Shown here in pieces: positions 52,146 to 61,448 of a stretch of 64,000 bases of DNA; the stretch's first letter is position 1, and every line of letters starts with the position of its first letter. A program made the position numbers and the translations under genes. Below the pieces are notes generated by a model. It did no database searches. It saw nothing but the letters and a program-made list of their open reading frames with translations, and was not told where the DNA came from. Location: assembly GCF_023283895.1 (NCBI RefSeq), contig NZ_JAKILB010000017.1, forward strand, positions 1 to 64,000, written 5' to 3'. The DNA comes from Shewanella pneumatophori. Lineage in GTDB: Bacteria > Pseudomonadota > Gammaproteobacteria > Enterobacterales > Shewanellaceae.

Positions 52146-54851
52146 ATGGCACTTAACTCAAGATTGGCCAAAGCAATTCGCTTTGCGTTAGCAACTGGTG
52201 CAGCAACAGCAGCACTAAGCTCGCCAGTAGTTCTTGCAGCAGATGATGAGAATGTTGAACGCATTCAAGTAACTGGTTCACGTATTCAACGCAGTGATAT
52301 GGAGACAGCAACGCCAGTTACCGTACTTAGCGCTGATGAAATGGCTAAACAAGGCTTTACTAGCGTACAAGATGCTCTAGAAAGTCTAACCTCAACCACT
52401 GGTGCAATGACAACTCAGTCTGTACATGGTTTTACACCTGCAGCCTCTTCAATTAGCTTACGTGGTGCTGGTGCTAACCGTACCCTTACCCTAATTAACG
52501 GCAAACGTTTAAACCAATATCCAAAGCCAGCTGGCGGTACTGACAACTTTGTTGATACAGCTAACCTACCAATGGAAGCTGTTCAACGTATTGAGATTTT
52601 ACAATCTGGTGGTTCAGCAATTTATGGTGCTGACGCTGTTGGTGGTGTAATTAACATCATCTTGAAGAAAGATTTTGAAGGCGTTGCTATTAAGTATCGT
52701 CATGGCGATACCACAAATGGTGGCGGTGGAAGTGATCGCATTGCATTATCTCTAGGTGCTTCATCAGATAAAGGTAACGTATCAAGCTTTATCGAATTTA
52801 CAGATAGCGAGTCTCTATTAGCGACTGATAGAGATAACTTTGGTTTGCATACAGACAAAGTACCACACAGCCAATATTCACAATATAGCTCTTACGGCGC
52901 AAGAATTGCTGGTACTGGTGAAGGTGCGCGCCAGCTTACGCCTCAAGAGTGTACTGATGGTGGCTTCCTATGGGATGAAGCACGCAACATCTGTGGTTTC
53001 GACCGTTCAGCATGGCGTGATCTTCAGCCAGAAAGCACACGTTTTATCAGCTCAACTAACTTTAACTATGAGTTAGCTGAAGATATGACATTCGTTGGTC
53101 GCTTAGATTTCTCTGAAGGTAAATCAATTACTAACATCGAGCCATCAGCAATTGATGATTACGATATTACTGTTGCTGGTGACAAGCTAACCGTAAGTTA
53201 TGGTCAAGCTGGTAGCGATAAGTACATGAGCAAAGAGTTCGACAAAGATACTGGCCTTGGTGGTGACTTTGCTAACGCTGAAGATGGTTCTTACTATTAT
53301 GCTCGCCGTTTACATGAACTTGGGCATCGCTCAACTGAAACTAAAACTCGTAACTACTTCTTTACCGCTGGTCTAGAAGGCGTGATTGCTGATGAGTATA
53401 ACTGGGACGCTTCAGTTAACTACGGACGTACAAGTGTAGATGTATTTGGTAATGGTAACGCAACTGTTGGCGGTATGTTCAACTACATCACGGCAGGTGA
53501 AAACGGTAACTCTCTATTAGAGAATATGTCTCCAGAAGATGCTGAAAAAGCGTCTTATAGCTCGTTTGAACGTGCGCAATCTACACAAAAGAACGTGCAA
53601 GCTAACATCACAGGTTCTTTATTTGAGATGGATGCTGGCGACGCAATGTTCGCATTTGGTGCAGAGTACACTATTCAAGATTATGAAACTGACTCAGATT
53701 CAGAATCTAAGAACGGTAACATCTTAGGTAAAGGTGGTTCATCAGGTGCTGGTGAGCGTAAGAACTGGGCAACATATGCCGAAGTCAGTATCCCTGTATT
53801 AGATGATTTAACTATCGATGCAGCATTACGTTACGACCATTACGACAACTTCGGTGGTAACCTATCACCACAAATCGCAGTTGAATACCGTCCTGTTCGT
53901 GAATTACTTGTTCGTGGTTCTTGGAGCTCAGTATTCCGCGCACCTGACATGCACCGTGTATACGGCGACCCAACTGACGGCTTCAATACTGTTATTGACT
54001 TCAAACAGTGTGCGGCAATGGGCGGAACACCAGGTACAGTTTACCCTGATGAACAGTTAAACGCTGTATGTAATGAGCTACATATTGATACCACAACTGG
54101 TGCCAACGAAGATCTAGATGCAGAAACAGGCTACACAGCCAACATCGGTGCAGTATGGGGCGGCGACGCGTTTGACGCTTCATTCGACCTATGGGAGTGG
54201 AAACTTGATGACATGGTGAGTGACATCAGTGCTTCACAAGCTGCTCGTGATTATGAGCTGTATGAAGATATGATCACTCGTGACGAAAACGGCACAATTA
54301 CTCATGTTAACGCTGTTGCACAAAACTTAGCGTACCAAAAAGTGCGCGGTTTAGATTTAACTGCGGGTTACACTTGGGATCTAAACAGCTTTGGTGAGCT
54401 TAAGCTTAACTTTAGCGGTACTTACATCCTAAACTCTGAGTACCAGCTAACATCGACTGATCCTGTAGAAGATGATATCGACAACGGTGGCTTACCTCAG
54501 TACCGCGCTAACCTAATCCTTGGTTACTTCATTGATGATTTTGAAGCAACACTTGGCGCATACCACACTGCACGTATGCACGGTGTTCAATACAAATCAT
54601 TTAAAGAAGCTGCTGAAGCAAATGGCGATGTATTCATTGAAGAAGATCATGAAGTTGCATCACAGACTAAGTGGAACCTAACTGCAGGCTACACTATCTC
54701 TGAGTCAATCAAGCTAAAAGCAGGTATTGTCAACTTGTTTGATGCGGGTCCAAACTTTGACCCTACTGACACTCAGTGGCCTCACTACCCACGTGGTATT
54801 TACAATGCTCGTGGCCAAGAGTACTTCATTGAAGGCGAAGTGAAGTTCTAA
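52146..54851 (+). CDS. TonB-dependent outer-membrane receptor
   Basis: A 901-residue receptor. The signal peptide ends near SSPVVLAADD (about residue 32). The TonB box and plug domain follow (ERIQVTGSRIQRSDMETATPVTVLSADE, SISLRGAGANRTLTLINGKR), then a long beta-barrel ending in EYFIEGEVKF with the terminal phenylalanine. Its codons favour those of highly expressed genes, like pflB and unlike the other receptor, and a CRP site lies upstream. The substrate cannot be told; this branch (VTGSRI type) is broad and includes peptide and carbohydrate receptors. Confidence 0.92.
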   Translation: MALNSRLAKAIRFALATGAATAALSSPVVLAADDENVERIQVTGSRIQRSDMETATPVTVLSADEMAKQGFTSVQDALESLTSTTGAMTTQSVHGFTPAASSISLRGAGANRTLTLINGKRLNQYPKPAGGTDNFVDTANLPMEAVQRIEILQSGGSAIYGADAVGGVINIILKKDFEGVAIKYRHGDTTNGGGGSDRIALSLGASSDKGNVSSFIEFTDSESLLATDRDNFGLHTDKVPHSQYSQYSSYGARIAGTGEGARQLTPQECTDGGFLWDEARNICGFDRSAWRDLQPESTRFISSTNFNYELAEDMTFVGRLDFSEGKSITNIEPSAIDDYDITVAGDKLTVSYGQAGSDKYMSKEFDKDTGLGGDFANAEDGSYYYARRLHELGHRSTETKTRNYFFTAGLEGVIADEYNWDASVNYGRTSVDVFGNGNATVGGMFNYITAGENGNSLLENMSPEDAEKASYSSFERAQSTQKNVQANITGSLFEMDAGDAMFAFGAEYTIQDYETDSDSESKNGNILGKGGSSGAGERKNWATYAEVSIPVLDDLTIDAALRYDHYDNFGGNLSPQIAVEYRPVRELLVRGSWSSVFRAPDMHRVYGDPTDGFNTVIDFKQCAAMGGTPGTVYPDEQLNAVCNELHIDTTTGANEDLDAETGYTANIGAVWGGDAFDASFDLWEWKLDDMVSDISASQAARDYELYEDMITRDENGTITHVNAVAQNLAYQKVRGLDLTAGYTWDLNSFGELKLNFSGTYILNSEYQLTSTDPVEDDIDNGGLPQYRANLILGYFIDDFEATLGAYHTARMHGVQYKSFKEAAEANGDVFIEEDHEVASQTKWNLTAGYTISESIKLKAGIVNLFDAGPNFDPTDTQWPHYPRGIYNARGQEYFIEGEVKF

Positions 54852-54885
54852 GCTAGGCTCACTTAATCTAACATAAAGTGAATAT

Positions 54886-54915
54886 AAAAACGGCACCTTA
54901 GGGTGCCGTTTTTTT
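54886..54915 (+). terminator. Terminator after the second TonB receptor
   Basis: The stem AAAACGGCACC / GGTGCCGTTTT is followed by a T run. It lies 35 bases after the receptor stop and abuts the first codon of the acetyltransferase remnant. Confidence 0.9.
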
Positions 54916-55191
54916 GTGTCTGACACTATTGAGCTTAGCAAGCTATATTTTTGTCCCAGCGTTTATGGAAAAGGCTTAGGCAATCAATTAATGCAACATT
55001 TTGAGAAAAACATTGAACTGACTTCTACGTGCACAGTTAGCTTATACGTACTTGATTGTAATGCGTCCGCTATTAATTTTTACACAAAGCAAGGATTTAC
55101 ATTTGGTAATGGGCAACTGCTAGATAACTATCAAGGACAAGCGATCATCGACGTGCAAATGATTAAACATGTGATAAAAAGCTCCCTATAA
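54916..55191 (+). pseudogene. GNAT acetyltransferase, N-terminal half missing
   Basis: A 91-codon frame equals only the C-terminal half of a GNAT acetyltransferase: the acetyl-CoA loop motif A (IELSKLYFCPSVYGKGLGNQLM, about 5-26) and motif B (LYVLDCNASAINFYTKQGF). The first strands and helices (some 55-70 residues) are missing. The start is a GTG touching the T run of the receptor's terminator, with no ribosome-binding site. The 5' part was probably lost at the junction with the receptor gene. It is unlikely to be made or to work. Confidence 0.8.
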
Positions 55192-55200
55192 AGGGAGCTT
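55176..55200 (-). terminator. Terminator after the YfcC-type carrier
   Basis: On the minus strand AAGCTCCCT / AGGGAGCTT closes a short loop and is followed by TTTATC. It lies about 40 bases after the carrier stop and overlaps the end of the acetyltransferase remnant. Confidence 0.8.
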
Positions 55201-55240
55201 AGCGGTTTGAAAATGTCTGCTCTTATGCCTTGGTTTATTA

Positions 55241-56785
55241 CTAGCTAAAGCCTAAGTAATGCGCACTAATAACGATAACACTAGAAACCGTAAACAACGC
55301 CAACATAAAGCGCCAGATAAACTTAAGCCATTGCCCCCAGTCTACCCGGCAAACACCTAAAGTCGCCATGAGTGAGGCTGATGTCGGTACTAAAATGTTT
55401 GTAAAGCCATCACCAAGCTGAAACGCGAGTACGGCGACTTGCCTGGTCACTCCAACTAAATCGGCAAGCGGTGCCATTAACGGCATGGTTAGTGCTGCTT
55501 GACCAGAACCAGAGGTAACAAAGAAATTAAATACCGATTGGAATACATACATAAACCAGGCTGACATCACACTTGGCAACTGACCAATAAACTCCCCTGC
55601 TTTGCTTAAAATGGTGTTAAGTACGCTTGGTGTTGCAGCGTCACCACCACCTAGTAATAATAAAATGCCTGATGCACAGCCAACCAATACAGCAGGCTCT
55701 AGCATAGTCGCAGCGCCCTGCTTAAAGCTACTGGCAACGGTATTAATATTCATATTATTAAGCTTAAACAGCACGCCTATCAAACCAACAACTATGCCCA
55801 TTGTAAAAAACTGACTGGCGATTTCAGGGATAAACCAAGCTTGGGTAACAACTCCCCAAATAATCCAAGCGACCGTTGCAAAAATCGTCAACAACACCAG
55901 AATATCACCGAGGTTAAACCGGCTATCAAGTGATGCTTCTTTTTGATTTTCTCTAAAATAGCTATCACTATGAAAGCTATAAGATTGTGCCGGGTTTGCC
56001 TTTACTTTTGCACCATAGCGCATGGTAAAAATCAAGCCTAGTAAAGTAAAACCTGACCACATAGCAAAACGAAACCCAGAACCCGACAGTACAGGCACGC
56101 CAGCGATCCCCTGAGCGATTGCCACACTAAATGGATTCATCCAAGACGAAGCAAAACCAATTTGAGTCGCAACATAAGTTACCATCACAGTGGTAATACC
56201 GTCGTAACCTAAACGGATCATCAAAGGACAAATAATAATGGCGAATGCAATCGCCTCCTCACCCATACCAAAAACCGCGCCACCGAGAGAGAACAGAACA
56301 AAAATAACCGGGATGAATAATCCCTGCTTCCCCTGAGTGATATCAATTAGCTTTAAAATGCCGTTATCGATAGTGCCGGTAGCCATCACAATGCCAAAAG
56401 CACCGCCAATGACCAGCATAAACATAATAACGCCAAGGGCACTGCCCCACTTAGAGCCTGAAGTTAAGCCTTCAAAAGCAAAGTTAAAAAAGCCAACTCC
56501 GCCGTGGCCTTCAAATAAGGCGACAGGCTTTAATATTGGCTCACCAGCATCGTCAACTTCATAGGTAAAAGAGTTAGGGTCAATAACACTGCGACTCTTT
56601 TCTACGCCATCAACGACATAACTCACATCTTGAGTTTGAAAAGAACCTATAGGTACGAAGTAAGTTAGAATTGCCGCTGCAATAGCGACAAAGAAAATTA
56701 TCACTAAGGTATCAGGCATTTTAAAGATCTTACCTTGAGCAACGGCCTGATTATCGATTGTATTTGAGGGGCTTATTGGGTCCAT
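55241..56785 (-). CDS. yfcC: YfcC-family carrier (C4-dicarboxylate/amino acid anaerobic transporter type)
   Basis: A 514-residue inner-membrane protein with about 12 helices. The DcuC/YfcC-like fold is clear from GGAVFGMGEEAIAFAIIICPLMIRLGYDGITTVMV and the C-terminal TSGSGQAALTMPLMAPLADLVGVTRQ. A short soluble insertion with a Ser/Asp-rich segment is at about 55-90. Substrate is unknown; relatives are called basic-amino-acid or C4-dicarboxylate carriers without firm evidence. It has its own terminator and GGTGG before the ATG. It precedes no metabolic partner, so it stands alone. Confidence 0.82.
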   Translation of the reverse strand: MDPISPSNTIDNQAVAQGKIFKMPDTLVIIFFVAIAAAILTYFVPIGSFQTQDVSYVVDGVEKSRSVIDPNSFTYEVDDAGEPILKPVALFEGHGGVGFFNFAFEGLTSGSKWGSALGVIMFMLVIGGAFGIVMATGTIDNGILKLIDITQGKQGLFIPVIFVLFSLGGAVFGMGEEAIAFAIIICPLMIRLGYDGITTVMVTYVATQIGFASSWMNPFSVAIAQGIAGVPVLSGSGFRFAMWSGFTLLGLIFTMRYGAKVKANPAQSYSFHSDSYFRENQKEASLDSRFNLGDILVLLTIFATVAWIIWGVVTQAWFIPEIASQFFTMGIVVGLIGVLFKLNNMNINTVASSFKQGAATMLEPAVLVGCASGILLLLGGGDAATPSVLNTILSKAGEFIGQLPSVMSAWFMYVFQSVFNFFVTSGSGQAALTMPLMAPLADLVGVTRQVAVLAFQLGDGFTNILVPTSASLMATLGVCRVDWGQWLKFIWRFMLALFTVSSVIVISAHYLGFS

Positions 56786-56942
56786 TTTACCACCATATTC
56801 TTATTATATGGCGGCAAATATAAACTAACGGCTACGCCTTGACCAGAGCGGAGTTACCCCATAGTTACAAGGTTGATGCGAATCACAACAAAGCCACAGC
56901 AAAACAGTGTATTTACTAGCAACTAAAACACAGCTTACTAAT

Positions 56943-58385
56943 CTACTTAGCTTTTAGCGTTCGGCTTATACAAAGGCGTTCGCCACAATGACTGATAATT
57001 AACATCATCAATGAAATTAGCAATGCAGGCACAATTGGGTGAATACCTGCTTGCAACGGAATTTGTAATTGTAGACTTAAATAGCTCACCATACCGCTGC
57101 ACATAGCAAAAAGTGCACTTCTGCCACTCACGCTTGGCCAAAATAATCCGGCAATAATGGGCCACAAAAATACTGCTTGTAAGGCACCAAAAGCAGCTAG
57201 GTTAATCCAAACAATCATATCCGGTGGATTAATTGCCCAAAAACACGCTAATGCGGTGATCACCACCATCACCACTTGTGTTAATCGAACTTGCCATGTG
57301 GCAGACATACTTGGATAAGCTCTAACCATGCCGTCGCGGACAATACTCACCGCTGATTGTAATAACATTGAGTCAACTGAAGACATAACCGCAGCGATAG
57401 GTGCGGCCAGTAGGATCCCCGCCCAAAACGGAGTCATCAACTGCGCAATAAGGGTTGGCATGATTTCATCTGGGATAGCGAGTTCAGGAAATAATACCCG
57501 ACCTAGAAAGCCACATAAATGAGGAATCAACGTCATCAGAAAACAGATAATCGTTCCCCAAATCATCCCCCGTTTAAGCGACTTAGTATCTTTTACTGCC
57601 AAAAGCCGAACTATAGTATGGGGCAGCCCCATAGTGCCAAAACAGATCAACACCCAAAACGACAACATCATAGGCCAGCCTAAGGCGTTACCAACGCCAT
57701 GTGGACTGATAAGTTCTGGAGACTCTAAAGTTGTTTGTGCTAGCAAAGCCCCTAATTGAGGCTGGTTTAATATCACCACCAATAAGATGAATAACCCCAA
57801 TAGCATTACAATGCCTTGCAGCGCATCAGTAAGTACTACCGCCCTAAAGCCTCCGGTTAAGGTGTAAGCTAATACTGTTAGTACAAATATCGTTAAACCA
57901 AGCTCATAACTAATGCCGGTCACACCGGAAAGCAGCCTAGCTCCGCCGATAAACTGCACCGCGATCATCGCAATAAAACCAACAACTAAGCTCAGCATGG
58001 CTATTATGCTTAGCCAATGGTTGCTATAGCGCTGATCTAGCCATTCAATAATCGTGCTGTAGCGCTTCTTTTGCGCCAAAAACTTAGGCCCTAATACGCC
58101 TAGCGTTAACATCACTACCGGCACCTGAATAACCGCTAACCATACCCAGCCTAAGCCAAATTTATATGCAGCTCCTGGACCACCAATAAACGAACCAGCA
58201 CTGGTATAAGTCGCGACCAAGGTTAATGCTAACAATGGTCCGCCTAAAAACGCCCCACCAATAAAAAAGCGCTTTGCTTTATCATCACAAAATTGCTGAG
58301 ATCGCTTTGCTTGCCGTGCGCTCCATACGCGGGTGATCAGCAAACTTAGTGCTAAGTAAACTAATACTGGCAGCAAACTAGTCAT
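56943..58385 (-). CDS. panF: Sodium/pantothenate symporter
   Basis: A 480-residue sodium:solute symporter with about 12-13 helices. FIGGPGAAYKFGLGWVWLAVIQVP and the RFGTMGLPHTIVRLLAVKDTKSLKRG regions are typical of PanF. It imports pantothenate for coenzyme A synthesis. It overlaps the DUF997 gene before it by eight bases, the yhdT-panF arrangement of E. coli, which argues for PanF over other SSS members. prmA, which follows panF in E. coli, is not here. Confidence 0.88.
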   Translation of the reverse strand: MTSLLPVLVYLALSLLITRVWSARQAKRSQQFCDDKAKRFFIGGAFLGGPLLALTLVATYTSAGSFIGGPGAAYKFGLGWVWLAVIQVPVVMLTLGVLGPKFLAQKKRYSTIIEWLDQRYSNHWLSIIAMLSLVVGFIAMIAVQFIGGARLLSGVTGISYELGLTIFVLTVLAYTLTGGFRAVVLTDALQGIVMLLGLFILLVVILNQPQLGALLAQTTLESPELISPHGVGNALGWPMMLSFWVLICFGTMGLPHTIVRLLAVKDTKSLKRGMIWGTIICFLMTLIPHLCGFLGRVLFPELAIPDEIMPTLIAQLMTPFWAGILLAAPIAAVMSSVDSMLLQSAVSIVRDGMVRAYPSMSATWQVRLTQVVMVVITALACFWAINPPDMIVWINLAAFGALQAVFLWPIIAGLFWPSVSGRSALFAMCSGMVSYLSLQLQIPLQAGIHPIVPALLISLMMLIISHCGERLCISRTLKAK

Positions 58386-58590
58386 TATCTTTGCCTACCG
58401 CTTCCGCTACCCGAGTAAGTGAAAAGCTAAGACTTACTATCACAAATATTGGCGCGCCAATGCATGAAAACCAAAACCACAAGGGTAAGCCTAACCAATC
58501 GCCATAGTCTGTTAACACTATAGGACCAAAGCACCAAAGGAAAAAATAGCTCAACGTGAGAGTTAATGAGGTTTTGGTTAGCAAGCTCAT
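58378..58590 (-). CDS. yhdT: DUF997 (YhdT-like) small membrane protein
   Basis: A 70-residue protein with two transmembrane helices (about 8-27 and 33-52), matching the YhdT family found directly before panF. The 8-base overlap with panF suggests translational coupling and a shared function in pantothenate uptake; its exact role is unknown. Confidence 0.85.
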   Translation of the reverse strand: MSLLTKTSLTLTLSYFFLWCFGPIVLTDYGDWLGLPLWFWFSCIGAPIFVIVSLSFSLTRVAEAVGKDND

Positions 58591-58772
58591 AAATGAAAGG
58601 CCGTAACTGATGATAGTGCAGGAATGAACCCGCGAATTTTAATCAATCTTGATCTGTGTTGCTAGCAACAGTCAAATCCTTGATCTAAAAACATGACGCA
58701 TACATGTTCGCAAACGCCACAAACTTGTCGACACAGCGATAAAACGCAGTTGTTCCATAAAGCTATTAAAAC

Positions 58773-58803
58773 AAAAAGCAGCCCTTTAAAAGAGCTGCTT
58801 TTG
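58773..58803 (-). terminator. Terminator after focA
   Basis: On the minus strand AAAGCAGC / GCTGCTTT with an inner self-complementary CTTTTAAAG segment is followed by TTG. It lies about 45 bases after the focA stop and insulates yhdT-panF. Confidence 0.8.
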
Positions 58804-58845
58804 CGTTACCTATGATGCTAACTCAGTCAAAACCGAGTAGCTAAC

Positions 58846-59769
58846 TTAGTTATCGGCTTTAGTGCTAGCGTCTACCGATTGTTCAGCAGGCTGTGCAGAT
58901 GCTTGCTTTTGCCCTGCGTTATCAACTAACCAATAACCCAAACCAACAAACACACCACCGCCAACAATGTTACCTAAGGTGACAGGAATTAAATTATTAA
59001 ATACAAAATTCATCACGGTTAAATCAGCAAATTTGTCACGACTAACATTTAGCGCTTCAAACCATGCTGGATCGGCAAATTGATAAATGCTAATACCTAG
59101 TGGCACCATAAACATATTTGCAATGCTGTGTTCAAAACCACTGCTAACAAACATAGCCACAGGTAACATGACCAACACCACTTTGGTAAGTACGTCTTTA
59201 GTGGCGAATGTCATCCACACACCTAAACACACCATAATGTTACATAAAATGCCCAATACAAACGCTTGGGTCCAGCTATGGTGGAGCTTGTGCTGCGCAA
59301 TATTTAACGCACTTAAGCCCCAACGTCCGCCATCTAATTGATACATGCCAGCTAATGAAATAAGCAAAACCATCAGCATAGCGCCAATAAAGTTGCCAGC
59401 ATAAACTCTGCCCCAGGTCTTGATTAAATCACTGTTAGTGACCTTTTTCTGCGCCCAGGCAACTGTACTTAATACAGTACTAGTAAATAGCTCGCCACCA
59501 CATACAACCACAAGAACTAAGCCTAAACTAAAGGCAAGACCGCCAACAAAACGCGTCATTCCCCACGAGCCTTGACTGCCTGTAGTCACTGTGATGTAAA
59601 AAACAAATGCAAGGGCGATAAATGCACCAGCAAATATTGCTAGACCAAATGACTGTCTGCTCGACTTTGCCACTTTATCTAGTCCATAACCTTCAGCAAC
59701 CTGCGTAAGGCTTACTTTAGTTTGCGCTGGCATATTTGCATTTTGACTTGGTTGGTTAGTCATTTTCAT
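58846..59769 (-). CDS. focA: Formate/nitrite transporter FocA
   Basis: A 307-residue pentameric channel of the FNT family with six transmembrane helices. The pattern matches formate channels: GLVLVVVCGGELFTSTVLS for the Omega loop and GFEHSIANMF for the second signature with the central His. It exports formate made by PFL. The ends are soluble: about 45 residues at the N-terminus and a polar tail rich in Q, A and S. In E. coli focA is co-transcribed with pflB; here it is divergent across 1.68 kb. A PdhR-like box lies 158 bases before its start. Confidence 0.93.
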   Translation of the reverse strand: MKMTNQPSQNANMPAQTKVSLTQVAEGYGLDKVAKSSRQSFGLAIFAGAFIALAFVFYITVTTGSQGSWGMTRFVGGLAFSLGLVLVVVCGGELFTSTVLSTVAWAQKKVTNSDLIKTWGRVYAGNFIGAMLMVLLISLAGMYQLDGGRWGLSALNIAQHKLHHSWTQAFVLGILCNIMVCLGVWMTFATKDVLTKVVLVMLPVAMFVSSGFEHSIANMFMVPLGISIYQFADPAWFEALNVSRDKFADLTVMNFVFNNLIPVTLGNIVGGGVFVGLGYWLVDNAGQKQASAQPAEQSVDASTKADN

Positions 59770-59926
59770 TTTGTTAACCCAGCCTTAATACATACGTCAA
59801 AACTGCACATTAATTGCATAAACTTTCTCCACACCACCAGAAATCAACAATCACTATCAATAATAAAAGCTAGAAAAATGCTAGCTAAGACAATCTCCTG
59901 CAGTTGATTAAGCAACTCAAGAGGTA

Positions 59927-59943
59927 AATTGGTCAGACCAATT
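59927..59943. promoter_or_regulatory. PdhR-like operator, focA side
   Basis: AATTGGTCAGACCAATT is a 17-bp dyad matching the E. coli PdhR box ATTGGTnnnACCAAT exactly. It lies 158 bases upstream of focA. PdhR is a pyruvate-responsive GntR-family repressor; no pdhR gene is in the window. Confidence 0.78.
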
Positions 59944-61224
59944 TTAAAATAACTAGCTAAAGATACCACAGCCCCATAATAAAGGCATTAAAAACGCCTT
60001 ACTAATATAGTGAAATGTGATAATTGTTTAACCTAGATCTAGTTATCTATAAATATGTGCTTCAGTACCACATCAGCTCTAGTGCCGACACCCGCCTCTT
60101 TTAGTCTCTAATTAAGTTTAGACAATAATGGCCACAAACCAAAAATTGCTCAACATTGGCATCATATACTGTTTAAGCAATTGAATATTTAGCTAACCAC
60201 CTGCTGACCTATCCAGTATAAACTTGCCGCTAAGATCAGGACGGAAGAACTCGTTATCTGTTGCGAAAATATAATGATAAACGTGGCGAAACTATCACTT
60301 TAAAGCTGGGTACATGACGATAAAACTCAACTTTATTAGCTAAAAAATGGCTCAATTTGTTCAAGAGAGTAACGTTTACTCACCCTAAAACAGGGATGAA
60401 AAAATCACTATTTTTATGCTAAAAACAGCAAAGGAAGCGGTAAAAAACGGTCTATCACTGAAATTTAAACGGATGCTAAAAACGGCTATATCAACACAAT
60501 AAAATCCCCAGTTAATTAAAAGATAAACCAACAGCCTGCAACGCTCTAGTGAAAGCACAAGCCATAACAAAATCGACAATTGCTGAGGGTTATCAGTAAT
60601 GACCATAAATACAGCGTTATGGCCGGTGCTCAAAGACTAACATTTACACAGAGAATATTTGCAAGTGACGGGGCAATTAACCCGTTAAATAATCAGTTAG
60701 ACTGAGCCTATGGCAACGTTCAACATCAGCTTGAACTTTAGTGCTCATTCGCTAGTCATACAGCTTGATGAACTCAAACCAAAGAAATAAAAAACCAGTC
60801 TTTAACACTTGCGTGAATCAACCTAGCCTTACTAAGTAATTAACCTTGCTGATGAGTCTGCAACGCATTCATTTTTAGTCGTTATTTTTTCATCGATAAT
60901 TCACATTCTATTCATAGTATTGACTACCCATATGCAGCGTAATCATCTACTGTTTGCACTTAATCGTGGGCTAAAGTGTATACAAGGTAAAACACCCTAC
61001 CCGGCCTTAAAAAGCCATTAACGGTGCAAGTTGTTCAGCAACAATTTATTTCAGCATTCGCTTAAGAATCAGCCTATGCTTTTGGTGGTGACAATTTGAG
61101 ACAGTGTCTTTATTAGTCAATCGCTTAAAAAATGCTACCTTGGTAACAGTTTTTGCATTTACAGAGCATTTCGAGATTGATTTGGATGCAGCGCATCCTC
61201 GCTTATGCTAATATAATATTGGTT

Positions 61225-61241
61225 AATTGGTCTTACCAATT
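61225..61241. promoter_or_regulatory. PdhR-like operator, pflB side
   Basis: AATTGGTCTTACCAATT matches the PdhR consensus on both arms. It lies about 208 bases upstream of pflB. With the matching box on the focA side it points to coordinate control of formate production and export. Confidence 0.8.
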
Positions 61242-61448
61242 TAAATTCTTTAGCCAGAGATGAGTGCTGAAGATGACAAGACAATTGAACTGAACAGATT
61301 ACAGCGAAGTGAAATCACTTCGAAGCGTGTAATAAAGGCTCAAGGCCAACTACACGTTTAAGACTTTACTATTGGTGTATCGCACGCCTCGTTTTAGAGC
61401 CAATATCGATACCCAATAACCTTATCTCAAACAGAAGGTAATAGTACG

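Larger units (their letters stand above)
59770..61448. other. Long divergent regulatory region of focA and pflB
   Basis: 1679 bases without a supported gene. PdhR-like boxes are near the focA end (59927-59943) and near the pflB end (61225-61241). A half-matching FNR-like word (TTGATTTGGATGCA, 61177-61190) is close to pflB. The middle has many short A/T repeats such as GCTAAAAAC. A minus-strand frame of 82 codons (60385-60633) has no domain or ribosome-binding site. A small RNA or long leader is possible but unsupported. Confidence 0.5.

Noticed and set aside
60385-60633. 82-codon minus-strand frame in the focA-pflB gap
   Set aside because: Many rare hydrophobic runs come from A/T repeats; no start signal or domain.
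60977-60984. TGTATACA word similar to the hydroxyproline operator
   Set aside because: One arm is shorter than at 6169, it lies in an unrelated promoter, and such 8-mers are expected by chance in AT-rich DNA.
61177-61190. FNR-like site TTGATTTGGATGCA before pflB
   Set aside because: Only the first half-site fits; the second has two mismatches. Anaerobic control is likely but this site is too weak to call.
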